From JACMMS01 sp043758775 (GTDB taxonomy: Bacteria > Pseudomonadota > Gammaproteobacteria > Burkholderiales > Methylophilaceae), in assembly GCA_043758775.1 (NCBI GenBank), contig JAYVMU010000015.1:1-64000 (forward strand): a stretch of 64,000 nucleotides of DNA. Direction: 5' to 3'. Position numbers and translations under genes: made by a program. Within the stretch, counting starts at the first letter, position 1. Each line of letters starts with the position of its first letter. Under the pieces are notes generated by a model, which saw only the letters and a program-made list of their open reading frames with translations, had not been told where the DNA came from and searched no databases. Shown here one piece after another: positions 36,701 through 45,841 of this stretch.

Positions 36701-37441
36701 TTACTCGGCTGTAGCTTCAGCCACTGATTCTTCAGCCGCCATTTTTACAACTTCTGTAAGTGCAGCGCTACGGCCTTCCAAAACCGCATCAGCAATACCA
36801 CGAGCATACAAACGAATGGCACGGCTTGAGTCATCGTTACCAGGAATTACATAAGTAACACCATCTGGTGAGTTATTAGTATCAACTACGCCAATCACTG
36901 GGATGCCTAATTTAGCAGCCTCAGTAATCGCGCCATTTTCATGACCAACGTCAATAATGAAAATAGCATCTGGCAAGCCACCCATTTCTTTGATACCACC
37001 GATAGAACGCTCTAGCTTTTCAACTTCACGTTTGTAGCCTAGTGCTTCTTTTTTACCGAACTTTTCAAGACTACCATCCAGCAACATCGCCTCAAAGTTA
37101 TTTAGACGCTTGATAGATTGCTTAACGGTTTTAAAGTTAGTCAACATACCACCTAACCAACGGTGATTCACGTAAGCACAATTAGCGCGCGTTGCTTCTT
37201 CTTTCATAATTTCACGAGCTTGGCGCTTTGTACCAACAAACATGATACGACCTTTATTGGCCGCTAATGTGCGCACATATTTAAGTGCATCTTCAAACAG
37301 CGGTAAGGTTTTTTCAAGATTGACGATATGAATTTTATTGCGGTCACCGAAAATATACGGTGCCATTTTTGGGTTCCAGTAACGAGTTTGATGGCCGAAA
37401 TGAACTCCAGCTTCCAGCATTTCACGCATGGTGACAGACAT
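36701..37441 (-). CDS. rpsB: 30S ribosomal protein S2
   Basis: This 246-residue protein has the S2 start (TMREMLEAGVHFGHQTRYWNP), the KRQAREIMKEEA and HRWLGGMLTNFKT blocks and the PDAIFIIDVGHENGAITEA motif. It is the first gene of the rpsB-tsf operon and faces map across a 246-base divergent spacer. Confidence 0.97.
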   Translation of the reverse strand: MSVTMREMLEAGVHFGHQTRYWNPKMAPYIFGDRNKIHIVNLEKTLPLFEDALKYVRTLAANKGRIMFVGTKRQAREIMKEEATRANCAYVNHRWLGGMLTNFKTVKQSIKRLNNFEAMLLDGSLEKFGKKEALGYKREVEKLERSIGGIKEMGGLPDAIFIIDVGHENGAITEAAKLGIPVIGVVDTNNSPDGVTYVIPGNDDSSRAIRLYARGIADAVLEGRSAALTEVVKMAAEESVAEATAE

Positions 37442-37687
37442 TGTATTGCTCCAATTTTCAAGGGTTAATTTTGCACACGCCCAACATCATCTAATCTTGA
37501 TTGTTAAATCTAACTAGACACCCTGTAAGGGGCGTGTACACTTATTTTTACTGCTCAATTAAACTACTCAACTTAGCTTGATGACTATTCATCAATTAAG
37601 CGATGCATATGATACCATATGAACTTGATTTACCAAACACTAGTCCTACAAAAAATTCCACTAAATCATCTTTAGCATCAAGGCATT

Positions 37688-38491
37688 ATGGCAATTACAA
37701 TCAAAAACCAACAAGATATTGAAAAAATGCGCATCGCTGGCAAGCTTGGCTCCGAAGTGCTTGATTTCATCGCGCCCTACGTCGTGCATGGCGTCACAAC
37801 AGAGCAACTAGATAAGTTATGCCACGATTATATCGTGAATGTACAAAAAGCCATTCCTGCGCCACTGAATTATGCACCTGATGGCCATACACCCTACCCT
37901 AAATCAATTTGCACTTCAGTGAATCATCAAATTTGTCACGGCGTGCCAAGTGAAAAAGTCTTAAAAAATGGCGATATCATTAATATTGATGTAACTGTGA
38001 TTAAAGACGGCTACCATGGCGATACCAGTCGCATGTTTTTTGTCGGCGACCCGTCAATCCAAGCTAAACGCCTATGCGATATTACCTATCAAGCGATGTG
38101 GTTAGGCATTGCAAAAGTGAAGCCTGGTGCAACATTAGGCGATATTGGTTATGCAATTCAAACTTTTGCTGAAAAAAGCGGTTATAGCGTGGTCCGTGAA
38201 TTTTGCGGTCACGGTATCGGTAAAAAGTTTCATGAAGATCCTCAGGTATTGCATTACGGCAAACCCGGTTCTGGTTTAAAACTACAGCCTGGCTTGATTT
38301 TTACCATAGAACCTATGATTAACGCAGGCAAACGTGATATTAAACAAATGCCTGATGGCTGGTCTATCGTGACGCGCGACCGTAGCTTATCTGCACAGTG
38401 GGAGCATACCGTGCTAGTAACCGACACGGGCTATGAAGTACTGACGCTTTCATCTGGCTCGCCGCCAGCCCCGGGCTTTATCAATTCATAA
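37688..38491 (+). CDS. map: Methionine aminopeptidase, type I
   Basis: This 267-residue cytoplasmic metalloenzyme removes the first Met from nascent proteins. The two-metal ligands are present: Asp in INIDVTVIKDGYHGDTSRMF, His in CGHGIGKKFHEDP, Glu in FTIEPMIN and Glu in WEHTVLVT. AAGG precedes the ATG. It is divergent from rpsB, as in E. coli, and is followed by glnD four bases later. Confidence 0.96.
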   Translation: MAITIKNQQDIEKMRIAGKLGSEVLDFIAPYVVHGVTTEQLDKLCHDYIVNVQKAIPAPLNYAPDGHTPYPKSICTSVNHQICHGVPSEKVLKNGDIINIDVTVIKDGYHGDTSRMFFVGDPSIQAKRLCDITYQAMWLGIAKVKPGATLGDIGYAIQTFAEKSGYSVVREFCGHGIGKKFHEDPQVLHYGKPGSGLKLQPGLIFTIEPMINAGKRDIKQMPDGWSIVTRDRSLSAQWEHTVLVTDTGYEVLTLSSGSPPAPGFINS

Positions 38492-38495
38492 ATAC

Positions 38496-41111
38496 ATGAA
38501 AAATGTAGCCGCTCAAACTGACTCCAAATATTGGCGCAGTTTTTTTGCGGCCGAGCTTGCCGCAGGTCAAACAAAGCTAGCAGAGTCATTTAGTCAAACA
38601 GCCAATACCGCACAAACATTAAAAGACAATTGTGCATTAATCGATGGCCTGCTCAAGCAAATATGGAAGCAAGCTGATATTTGCTCGAGCGTATGTTTAA
38701 TTGCAGTCGGTGGTTATGGCAGACGTGAATTGTTCCCCTATTCAGATATAGACTTACTGATACTGCTTCCTCATGATGCTGATAGTGCCTTAAAGGCTAA
38801 AATCGAATCATTAGTAAGTCTATTATGGGATGTAGGCTTAGACGTAGGCCACAGCGTACGCAATTTGAGTGAATGTATAGATGAAGCCAGCAAAGATGTC
38901 ACTGTGCAGACTAATTTGCTAGAAACCAGACTGCTAATGGGTAGTAAAGCGCTGTATCAGCAACTAGCAGTCAACCTTAATACAATCATGAGCCAACAAG
39001 CTTTTTTTGACGCTAAATTAACAGAACAACGACAACGCTACGCTAAATTTAATGATACTGCTTATAACCTAGAGCCTAACATTAAAGAAAGTCCTGGTGG
39101 CTTGCGTGATCTACACACTATTATTTGGATAATGAAAAGTCAAAAGTTAGCGGATTCTTCTGTTAGCTCACCTTGGTCTAATTTAGTCAAACACGGCATC
39201 ATTAGCGTGTTAGCAGCACAACAAATTCGAAGGCATCAGCAACACTTGCAAATGTTACGCGTACGATTGCATTTTTTAGCAAAACGCCGGGAAGACCGTT
39301 TGCTATTTGACTTTCAAAACGAGCTTGCTGCGCAGTTAGGCCTAGTTAATACGCCAAAAAAACGTGCCAGTGAACAGCTTATGCAGAGCTATTATCGCAG
39401 CGCTAAATTTATCAGCTTGGTGAATGAAATAGTGCTGCAAATGCTGCAAAATAGAAATGAAACTTCGTCACCTGTCATTAAGCCGATTAATGAAAGATTT
39501 GAAGCACATAATCAACTACTAGAAGCTAAAACTGGTCATTTGTTCCAAAAGCATCCCAGCTCGATTCTTGAGAGTTTTTTATTATTACAACAACATCCTG
39601 AACTCACTGGTATGAGTGCCTCGTTAGTGCGTAATTTGCAGCGAGTAAGGAAATTGGTGAACCGAGAGTTTCGTCAGAACCCCGTTAACAAAAAACTATT
39701 CATGGAAATTTTGTCTCAGCCCAACGGCATAAATCGTTCACTGAGGCGTATGAATCATTATGGGATTTTAGGTCAATATATTCCCGCTTTTGGCAAAATA
39801 ATCGGCCAAATGCAGCATGATTTATTTCATGTCTACACAGTAGATGAACATATTCTGAATGTGCTGGCTAATTTACGACGTTTCGCCCAACCCGAGCTAG
39901 CTCATGAGTTCCCGCTATGCAGTCAATTATTTGCCGAATTCGATGCGCCGCACCTACTCTATTTAGCGGCTATTTTCCATGATATCGCCAAAGGCCGCGG
40001 TGGCGATCACTCGACTTTAGGTACTGTAGATGCGAAGCGCTTCTGTAAGTTACATGGCTTAGCCAAGGCAGATACACAACTGGTTGCATGGCTGGTTGAA
40101 ATGCATTTAGTCATGTCGAGCACTGCCCAAAAATCAGACTTATCTGATCCGCAAGTAATTGAAAATTTTGCCAAACTCATTGGTAATGAAAGGCGTTTAA
40201 AAGCGCTGTATTTGCTGACTGTGGCCGATATCCGCGGTACTAGCCCTGTGATATGGAATGCATGGAAAGCACGGCTTTTAGAAAGCTTATTTTACGCGAC
40301 GGAACGTGCACTAAATGCGAATATATCATTAGACAAAACAGGTGGCGGTATTCTACAAGAAATTCAAACACGCCAAGCGCAATCAGCATTGAGTTTAGCT
40401 AAATATGGCCTTAAACAAAATGCCTATCAACATTTATGGGATAGCTTCGGTAGCACTTATTTCATTCGCTTTGAAAGTGCCGAAATTGCATGGCATAGCA
40501 GATTATTGACGCCGCACCTCAACACCAAACAGCCGATTGTGCGGGCACGGCTAAGCCCAAGCGGTGATGGTATAGAAGTGATGATTTACACGCGTGATCA
40601 AAATGATTTATTTGCGCGTATTTGTAATTTCTTTGATCGCATGGGCTACAACATTGCACAAGCTAAAATCTATACCACTGAATACAATTACGCGCTTAAT
40701 ACTTTTATTGTTTTAGATCAAAGTAGTAAGTCTGTAAGTTATAGTGAATTATTAAAATATATCGAGATAGAACTCACACACAAACTAGATAGTAAAACCC
40801 CGTTAGATGCGCCATTGCAAGGCCGGATTAGCCGCCAAGTCAAGCATATGCCAATTAATACCGAAGTTAAAATCACTGAAGATACAAAAGAGAATTACTA
40901 CATTTTAGAAATTATTGCTAACGATAGACCTGGCCTGCTTGCCAACATCGCGCATAAATTATTACAGCTGGAAATTTTACTGCACAGCGCAAAAATCAAT
41001 ACATTAGGCAATCGCGCTGAAGATATCTTCGTCATATCTGCAAAAAAAGATCAAGTATTAAATGCAGAGCATATTAAAGAATTAGAAGTATTGCTAAAAA
41101 TAGCATTATAA
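38496..41111 (+). CDS. glnD: [Protein-PII] uridylyltransferase / uridylyl-removing enzyme
   Basis: This 871-residue nitrogen sensor adds UMP to PII proteins when glutamine is low and removes it when glutamine is high. Domains in order: nucleotidyltransferase with GGYGRRELFPYSDIDLLIL (about 70-88), a helical linker, the HD hydrolase with IFHDIAKGRGGDHS (about 498-511), and two C-terminal ACT domains that sense glutamine (beginning near 690 and 800). The length is that of the family. It matters here because PII controls arginine synthesis and hence cyanophycin in other bacteria. That link is inference in this organism. Confidence 0.95.
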   Translation: MKNVAAQTDSKYWRSFFAAELAAGQTKLAESFSQTANTAQTLKDNCALIDGLLKQIWKQADICSSVCLIAVGGYGRRELFPYSDIDLLILLPHDADSALKAKIESLVSLLWDVGLDVGHSVRNLSECIDEASKDVTVQTNLLETRLLMGSKALYQQLAVNLNTIMSQQAFFDAKLTEQRQRYAKFNDTAYNLEPNIKESPGGLRDLHTIIWIMKSQKLADSSVSSPWSNLVKHGIISVLAAQQIRRHQQHLQMLRVRLHFLAKRREDRLLFDFQNELAAQLGLVNTPKKRASEQLMQSYYRSAKFISLVNEIVLQMLQNRNETSSPVIKPINERFEAHNQLLEAKTGHLFQKHPSSILESFLLLQQHPELTGMSASLVRNLQRVRKLVNREFRQNPVNKKLFMEILSQPNGINRSLRRMNHYGILGQYIPAFGKIIGQMQHDLFHVYTVDEHILNVLANLRRFAQPELAHEFPLCSQLFAEFDAPHLLYLAAIFHDIAKGRGGDHSTLGTVDAKRFCKLHGLAKADTQLVAWLVEMHLVMSSTAQKSDLSDPQVIENFAKLIGNERRLKALYLLTVADIRGTSPVIWNAWKARLLESLFYATERALNANISLDKTGGGILQEIQTRQAQSALSLAKYGLKQNAYQHLWDSFGSTYFIRFESAEIAWHSRLLTPHLNTKQPIVRARLSPSGDGIEVMIYTRDQNDLFARICNFFDRMGYNIAQAKIYTTEYNYALNTFIVLDQSSKSVSYSELLKYIEIELTHKLDSKTPLDAPLQGRISRQVKHMPINTEVKITEDTKENYYILEIIANDRPGLLANIAHKLLQLEILLHSAKINTLGNRAEDIFVISAKKDQVLNAEHIKELEVLLKIAL

Positions 41112-41131
41112 ATTTACTTAATTTTAGACAA

Positions 41132-41166
41132 AAAATAAAGGTGAGTGTTAAGCCTCACCTTTATTT
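41132..41166. terminator. Bidirectional terminator between glnD and the cupin gene
   Basis: The stem AATAAAGGTGAG / CTCACCTTTATT has a short loop (TGTTAAGC). It has A-rich sequence on the left and TTTATTTAG on the right and lies between two convergent genes. Confidence 0.8.
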
Positions 41167-41219
41167 AGATAACTACTCAATTATTGAGCAACTACCTACA
41201 TAATTTTAAACAATACTGA

Positions 41220-41495
41220 CTAGCTATGTTTGTAATGTTTTTTCAATTGTTTCACTACTTCCCATTGTGATTTTAAACCTTTAGGGAACACAACGAAGTC
41301 ACCAGCTTTAATAGTCACCTTTTCGCCACCTTGTGGTGTTACTGTAAATTCGCCTTCAAGTACGTAAGCGCTTTCAGTCATGCCGAAATCTAATGGGAAT
41401 TTTGATGGTGCGCAATCCCAGATTGACCAGCTTGCTACGCCTAATTCTTTTAGCTTTTCTGGGCTTGGGTTATGTTCAATAATAATTTGACTCAT
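41220..41495 (-). CDS. Small cupin-domain protein
   Basis: This 91-residue single-domain cupin has the two short conserved boxes: TESAYVLEGEFTVTPQGG and IKAGDFVVFPKGLKSQWEV. The first box lacks the usual two histidines (it has ESAYVLEGE), so metal binding is reduced to the Glu at best. It belongs to the Cupin_3/DUF861-like group found as small stand-alone proteins, whose substrates are mostly unknown. It is monocistronic with a shared terminator behind it. Confidence 0.8.
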   Translation of the reverse strand: MSQIIIEHNPSPEKLKELGVASWSIWDCAPSKFPLDFGMTESAYVLEGEFTVTPQGGEKVTIKAGDFVVFPKGLKSQWEVVKQLKKHYKHS

Positions 41496-41739
41496 GCGTT
41501 TTCTTCCTAAAAATAAATAAAAAATCTTAAATTACAACTTAACTCCCATTATAACAGCTTTAAATTGCAACGAGTTAATCTGTAAGTGAATGCACAACAT
41601 TACTATAATGACTTATTCAACACATGGCTTGTTCAATAAAGCTATTGCAGATAAGCAGGTATTGCGTCAGAGTTAGCTATATCTATGATTACGTAAAATT
41701 CATTACCCAATAGTTAAAGTATTAAAGAAAGTTTTTGTT

Positions 41740-42684
41740 ATGCAGCCACAACCACCTACCTTTGCTTATCAAACAGACAATAGCTTTTTAAAGGTGCCAC
41801 GCAATGTAGCGAACAAACCCTACGCTATCGTCGGCGTGCCTTATGATGGTGCGGTAACCAATCGTCCTGGTGCTCGCTTTGGGCCAGATGCAATACGTCG
41901 CAGCAGCCATATGCTATGTGATGGTATTCATCCTTATTTTAATACGTCGCCCATCGGGCAATTAACCGATTTAGGCGACATGACATTGCCGAATACCGCT
42001 TTAGAGCCAGCTCGCATGGTGATACAACACTTAGCAACTAAAGCCATTAAAAATCATCATGTATGCTTTTTAGGGGGTGATCATTCTGTAACGTTGTCTT
42101 TATTACGCACTTACAAGGCGCATTATGGACGCCCACTGGCTTTAGTACATTTTGACGCACATTGCGATACCTCGCACAGCCATTTGGGTGAGCCTTCCGG
42201 GCACGGCACATGGGCTTATGAAGCGATTCAAGAAGGCTTGGTAATTCCGCAAGCAATGGTGCAAATTGGATTACGTTCATCAGGTGAAAAAGCCAATCGT
42301 GAGTACGTTAACACCATGGGTGGTCGCGTATTTACTGCGCGTGAGTTACGTGGTCGCGAGAGTCCTGAACAGCTTAAGTTTTTATTAGATGAAGTACGCA
42401 ACAGAATCAAATTAGCAGGTCATCCACCTGTATATTTAACGGTAGATATCGATTGCTTAGACCCAGCCTTTGCCCCCGGTACCGGCACGCCAGAGTCCGG
42501 CGGCATGAGTAGCGCACAAGTACTGAGTATTATTGAAGAATTACATGACTTGCCTTGGGTAGGCATGGATTGTGTTGAGGTGGCGCCAGCCTACGACCAT
42601 GCAGAACTCACAACTTATGCCGCTGCCACGTTTGTTTGGACTTATCTTTGTGGCGTAATTGCAGCTAAGAACAAGTGCGGCTAA
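41740..42684 (+). CDS. speB: Agmatinase
   Basis: This 314-residue ureohydrolase is predicted to split agmatine into putrescine and urea with two manganese ions. The metal ligands are all present: GGDHSV, HFDAHCDTSH and DIDCLDPAFAPGTGTPESGG. Length and N-terminus (VGVPYDGAVTNRPGARFGPDAIR) fit agmatinase better than arginase. Guanidinobutyrase or another guanidino substrate is possible. No arginine decarboxylase or urease is in the window. Confidence 0.85.
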   Translation: MQPQPPTFAYQTDNSFLKVPRNVANKPYAIVGVPYDGAVTNRPGARFGPDAIRRSSHMLCDGIHPYFNTSPIGQLTDLGDMTLPNTALEPARMVIQHLATKAIKNHHVCFLGGDHSVTLSLLRTYKAHYGRPLALVHFDAHCDTSHSHLGEPSGHGTWAYEAIQEGLVIPQAMVQIGLRSSGEKANREYVNTMGGRVFTARELRGRESPEQLKFLLDEVRNRIKLAGHPPVYLTVDIDCLDPAFAPGTGTPESGGMSSAQVLSIIEELHDLPWVGMDCVEVAPAYDHAELTTYAAATFVWTYLCGVIAAKNKCG

Positions 42685-42691
42685 ACATACA

Positions 42692-43388
42692 TCATGCATT
42701 AAAGTTAGCTAAACTTATATGCTTATTGATAAGCTTTGCCAAGCGCGAAGCCGCAGGCACAATCTCCTCCAGCGGCATATAACCATAACCTACGACTATG
42801 CCGCGCGTCACGGGTGACGCTATGTATAGGTGGATAAAGGTCGTATATCAATTTGCTGCAAGTCCGCCTCTGCAACCAGTTGTACATCATCACAATAATC
42901 CGGTAAATGTACGATCAAGAGCAAACCGGCACCGGTATTAGGCCGCTTAACCAAAGATGATAATTGGTTTTGCAACTTTCGCCACAACTTATAGGGAAAT
43001 ACCGAGAAATCATTAGCCCTGCAATAAATCCTTGAATTTCCTGATTTTTGTCCGAAGGTGATTGTGTGAGCTTGTTTCCGCGCTTAGATAAAATACGCGA
43101 CACAGGGTTAAGCACATAGGCCGATTGCCTTAACGTATCCAAATGCGTCTTTATTGCATAGTTTGGCAAGGTATCAGTCACCACAGTGCCACTGCCAATT
43201 CTTGATTCTACATAACCATCGACCAGTAGTTGTTCATATGCTGCGATAATCGTATTACGCGAACATTTTATCTCTTTAGCTAAATTACGTGAGGACGGCA
43301 ACTTGCTGCCGCCTTGCAATTGACGGCTTAAAATGGCCAACCTAAATAGTTCAAATATATGTCTATGTGCCGGAAAATCTGCATTCAT
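42692..43388 (-). pseudogene. Decayed MocR/PdxR-type transcription regulator (GntR-HTH plus aminotransferase)
   Basis: The first ~125 residues (from the ATG at 43388) form an intact GntR-type winged helix (LPSSRNLAKEIKCSRNTIIA, then EQLLVDGYVESRIGSGTVV) and linker. At about 43010 the aminotransferase part shifts frame: one base seems lost from CTAAATGAT, after which the next frame reads NDFSVFPYKLWRKLQNQLSS. About 20 codons on, the text jumps to the far C-terminal part (GAGLLLIVHLPDYCDDVQLV, RPLSTYT, then after another break GYGYMPLEEIVPAASRLAKL). Most of the PLP domain, some 200 residues, is therefore deleted. Only the DNA-binding part could still be made. It lies just upstream of and divergent to ald, which it may once have controlled. 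Confidence 0.82.
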
Positions 43389-43573
43389 CGGAGGTTCTAA
43401 TAAGATTAAAACAAGCTCAACTATCAGGACTCGCATCAAAGAAACTTAAAAAATACTAAAAGTAGTTCTAATAATTTTATGAAGGCGGCTCTTTAACTAG
43501 AACCGTAATGCGCCTATAGTAAATATTGTTCAATGCTTAATCTTAGAATAGTCTAAAAATTAAGGAGCGAAAG

Positions 43574-44674
43574 ATGTTAGTCGGTGTTACTAAGGAAATT
43601 AAAAATCATGAGTATCGCGTTGGCTTAACGCCCAATTGCGTAGCCACTCTAGTGCGCCATGGACACCAAGTTCTAGTTGAAGCCAATGCCGGTGCTGGCA
43701 TAGGTTTTACTGATGTGCTTTACGAAAAAGCAGGGGCAACAATTACCCCTGATGTCGACACTGTATTTGCCTTGGCAGACATGGTGATTAAAGTAAAAGA
43801 GCCACAAGCGATTGAATGTAGAAAGCTACGTCCTGGTCAGATTTTGTTTACCTACCTACATTTAGCGCCAGACCCCAGGCAAACTAAAATGTTAGTCAAC
43901 TCAGATTGCATCGCGATTGCCTATGAAACAGTAACAGATGATCGCGGTGGCTTACCACTGCTTAAGCCCATGTCGGAAGTGGCCGGACGTATGGCAATTC
44001 AAGCAGGAGCTCATTCCTTAGAAAAAACCCAAGGTGGCTCTGGCATATTATTACCAGGTGTATCAGGCGTAGCCTCAGCTAAAGTATTGGTATTAGGTGG
44101 TGGCGTAGTCGGTATTAATGCAGCGCGTATGGCTGTAGGTTTAGGCGCACAAGTCACAATTATGGATATTTCCTTAGCTAGATTAACGCAAATAGATAAC
44201 GATTTTGGCCCCCATATTCAAACCGAATATTCAACCTATGAAAATATCTGTGCACATCTACCAGAAACTGATTTAGTCATTGGCGGTGTGTTAATTCCAG
44301 GTGCGGCAGCACCAAAACTCGTGACTAAAGAAATGCTTAAACTGATGCGACCAGGCTCAGTCATTGTCGATGTTGCAATTGACCAAGGTGGCTGTTTGGA
44401 AACTAGCCGTGCAACTACACATCAAAACCCAACTTACGTAGTCAATGATGTAGTTCACTATTGTGTGGCGAATATGCCAGGAGCAGTTGCGCGTACAGCG
44501 ACACTGGCGCTGACCAATGCTACCCTGCCTTATGTTTTAACATTAGCCAACAAAGGCTATCGCAAAGCCATGGAAGATGACGTGCATTTACGTAATGGTT
44601 TAAATATTCATCGAGGAAAAGTCACTTACGCTGCAGTAGCAGAGGAGTTAGGCTACACATGTGCGACGCTATAG
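43574..44674 (+). CDS. ald: Alanine dehydrogenase
   Basis: This 366-residue NAD-dependent enzyme interconverts L-alanine and pyruvate plus ammonium. It has the family start (GVTKEIKNHEYRVGLTP), KVKEPQ with a catalytic Lys, LHLAPDP with a catalytic His, the Rossmann motif VLGGGVVGINAARMAVGLGA around 173-192 and VIVDVAIDQGGCLETSR. AAGGAG precedes the ATG. Divergent upstream is the broken MocR gene. A PuuD-like gene follows at 60 bases. Confidence 0.94.
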   Translation: MLVGVTKEIKNHEYRVGLTPNCVATLVRHGHQVLVEANAGAGIGFTDVLYEKAGATITPDVDTVFALADMVIKVKEPQAIECRKLRPGQILFTYLHLAPDPRQTKMLVNSDCIAIAYETVTDDRGGLPLLKPMSEVAGRMAIQAGAHSLEKTQGGSGILLPGVSGVASAKVLVLGGGVVGINAARMAVGLGAQVTIMDISLARLTQIDNDFGPHIQTEYSTYENICAHLPETDLVIGGVLIPGAAAPKLVTKEMLKLMRPGSVIVDVAIDQGGCLETSRATTHQNPTYVVNDVVHYCVANMPGAVARTATLALTNATLPYVLTLANKGYRKAMEDDVHLRNGLNIHRGKVTYAAVAEELGYTCATL

Positions 44675-44734
44675 TTTTTTTAAAGGATTTTACTTTTAAA
44701 GACAAGTTGAGAATTCTTAGCTAGACTAGATAAC

Positions 44735-45490
44735 ATGAAGCAAAGACGCCCTATCGTTGGAATTCCTGCCTGCATTAAAATGTTAGGTGAGCACCCTTTT
44801 CATGCTGTTGGCGCAAAATATATCGATGCCATCGTCCATGCAGCAGATTGCATCCCGTTAGTCTTACCTGCAATTGGCAATCAACAAGATATTGCAGCAA
44901 TATTAGCCTTAGTTGATGGTGTATTGCTCACAGGTTCAGAGTCAAATGTAGCACCAGAGCGCTATAACAAAACGTTAGGCAAGCCTGATATGCTGATGGA
45001 TAAAGCGCGCGATGCTACTACGTTACCATTGATTGAAGCCGCAGTGACTGCAGGCATTCCATTGCTAGGCATTTGTCGCGGATTTCAAGAAATCAATGTG
45101 GCATTTGGCGGCACGCTGCATCAGGAAGTGCACGCGCAGAAGAGCATGATGAACCACCAGGAAAAGTCAGGGACACTTGATGTGCAATACGGCCCAGCCC
45201 ACCCTGTACACCTAGCTGCTGGTAGCTTTTTGCAAAGATTATTAGATGGTGCAACTGAAATTACCGTGAATTCTATTCATGGCCAAGGCATAGACCAGTT
45301 AGGCAATCATCTTTCAGCTGAAGCAAAAGCGCCAGATGGTTTGGTTGAAGCAATACACGTGAAAGTGGCGAAAAGTTTTACTTTAGCGGTGCAGTGGCAT
45401 CCAGAATGGAAAGTATCCGAAAACACACAGTCAATGGCTATTTTTCGTGCTTTTGGCGATGCGTGCAGAGTGCATGCAATGAGTAAATAA
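44735..45490 (+). CDS. PuuD-like class I glutamine-amidotransferase-fold hydrolase
   Basis: This 251-residue protein resembles gamma-glutamyl-gamma-aminobutyrate hydrolase. The catalytic Cys is in LLGICRGFQEINVAFGG and the His in VQWHPEWKV. IVGIPACIKMLGEHPFHAVG at the N-terminus is typical of peptidase C26. PuuD acts at the end of glutamylated putrescine breakdown. With the agmatinase gene two positions upstream this would fit polyamine catabolism, but puuA, puuB and puuC are not in the window. No clear ribosome site is seen. Confidence 0.82.
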   Translation: MKQRRPIVGIPACIKMLGEHPFHAVGAKYIDAIVHAADCIPLVLPAIGNQQDIAAILALVDGVLLTGSESNVAPERYNKTLGKPDMLMDKARDATTLPLIEAAVTAGIPLLGICRGFQEINVAFGGTLHQEVHAQKSMMNHQEKSGTLDVQYGPAHPVHLAAGSFLQRLLDGATEITVNSIHGQGIDQLGNHLSAEAKAPDGLVEAIHVKVAKSFTLAVQWHPEWKVSENTQSMAIFRAFGDACRVHAMSK

Positions 45491-45507
45491 AAGGACAATC
45501 AAAACCC

Positions 45508-45624
45508 ATTGCAATTTTAGCTGCTCTAAGTTGCTTTGTCTTAGCATTTACGTGGAGGAAGTCACCAAACGAAAAAGTATTTTATTTAGTTATTGCCATT
45601 CTAGTGGTCATGGCCGTTTTCTGA
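45508..45624 (+). other. Possible relic of a tiny membrane protein gene
   Basis: After the puuD-like stop one frame stays open for 39 codons and reads as two hydrophobic helices around a polar turn (IAILAALSCFVLAFTW, then KSPNE, then VFYLVIAILVVMAVF) before TGA. No ATG, GTG or TTG lies in frame upstream before a stop. Only an ATT at 45508, 12 bases past AAGGA, could start it. It looks like a small membrane protein that lost its start, or a gene with a rare start. The rest of this 350-base spacer holds only the terminator at 45775-45805. Confidence 0.3.
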
Positions 45625-45774
45625 TTTGTGTTTGGCAAAAAGAATTACTTTACTGGTCTACTCACTATGGATAAGGTGATGAAATAAAGGCATAAAGTTC
45701 AAAAGAGTAACCGTATATAAAAGCAAGTCATCATAACCGCTCACAATAAAGTTTTATTACACCTATTTTCTGCA

Positions 45775-45805
45775 ATAAAAAAGGACGCTTGCGCGTCCTT
45801 TTTTA
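45775..45805. terminator. Strong bidirectional terminator
   Basis: The stem AAAAAAGGACGC / GCGTCCTTTTTT with a four-base TTGC loop gives a T run on both strands. It ends the minus-strand porin gene and any plus-strand transcript from ald-puuD. Confidence 0.9.
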
Positions 45806-45841
45806 TTGATTACATTATCCTACTACATACCTCAAATGAGA

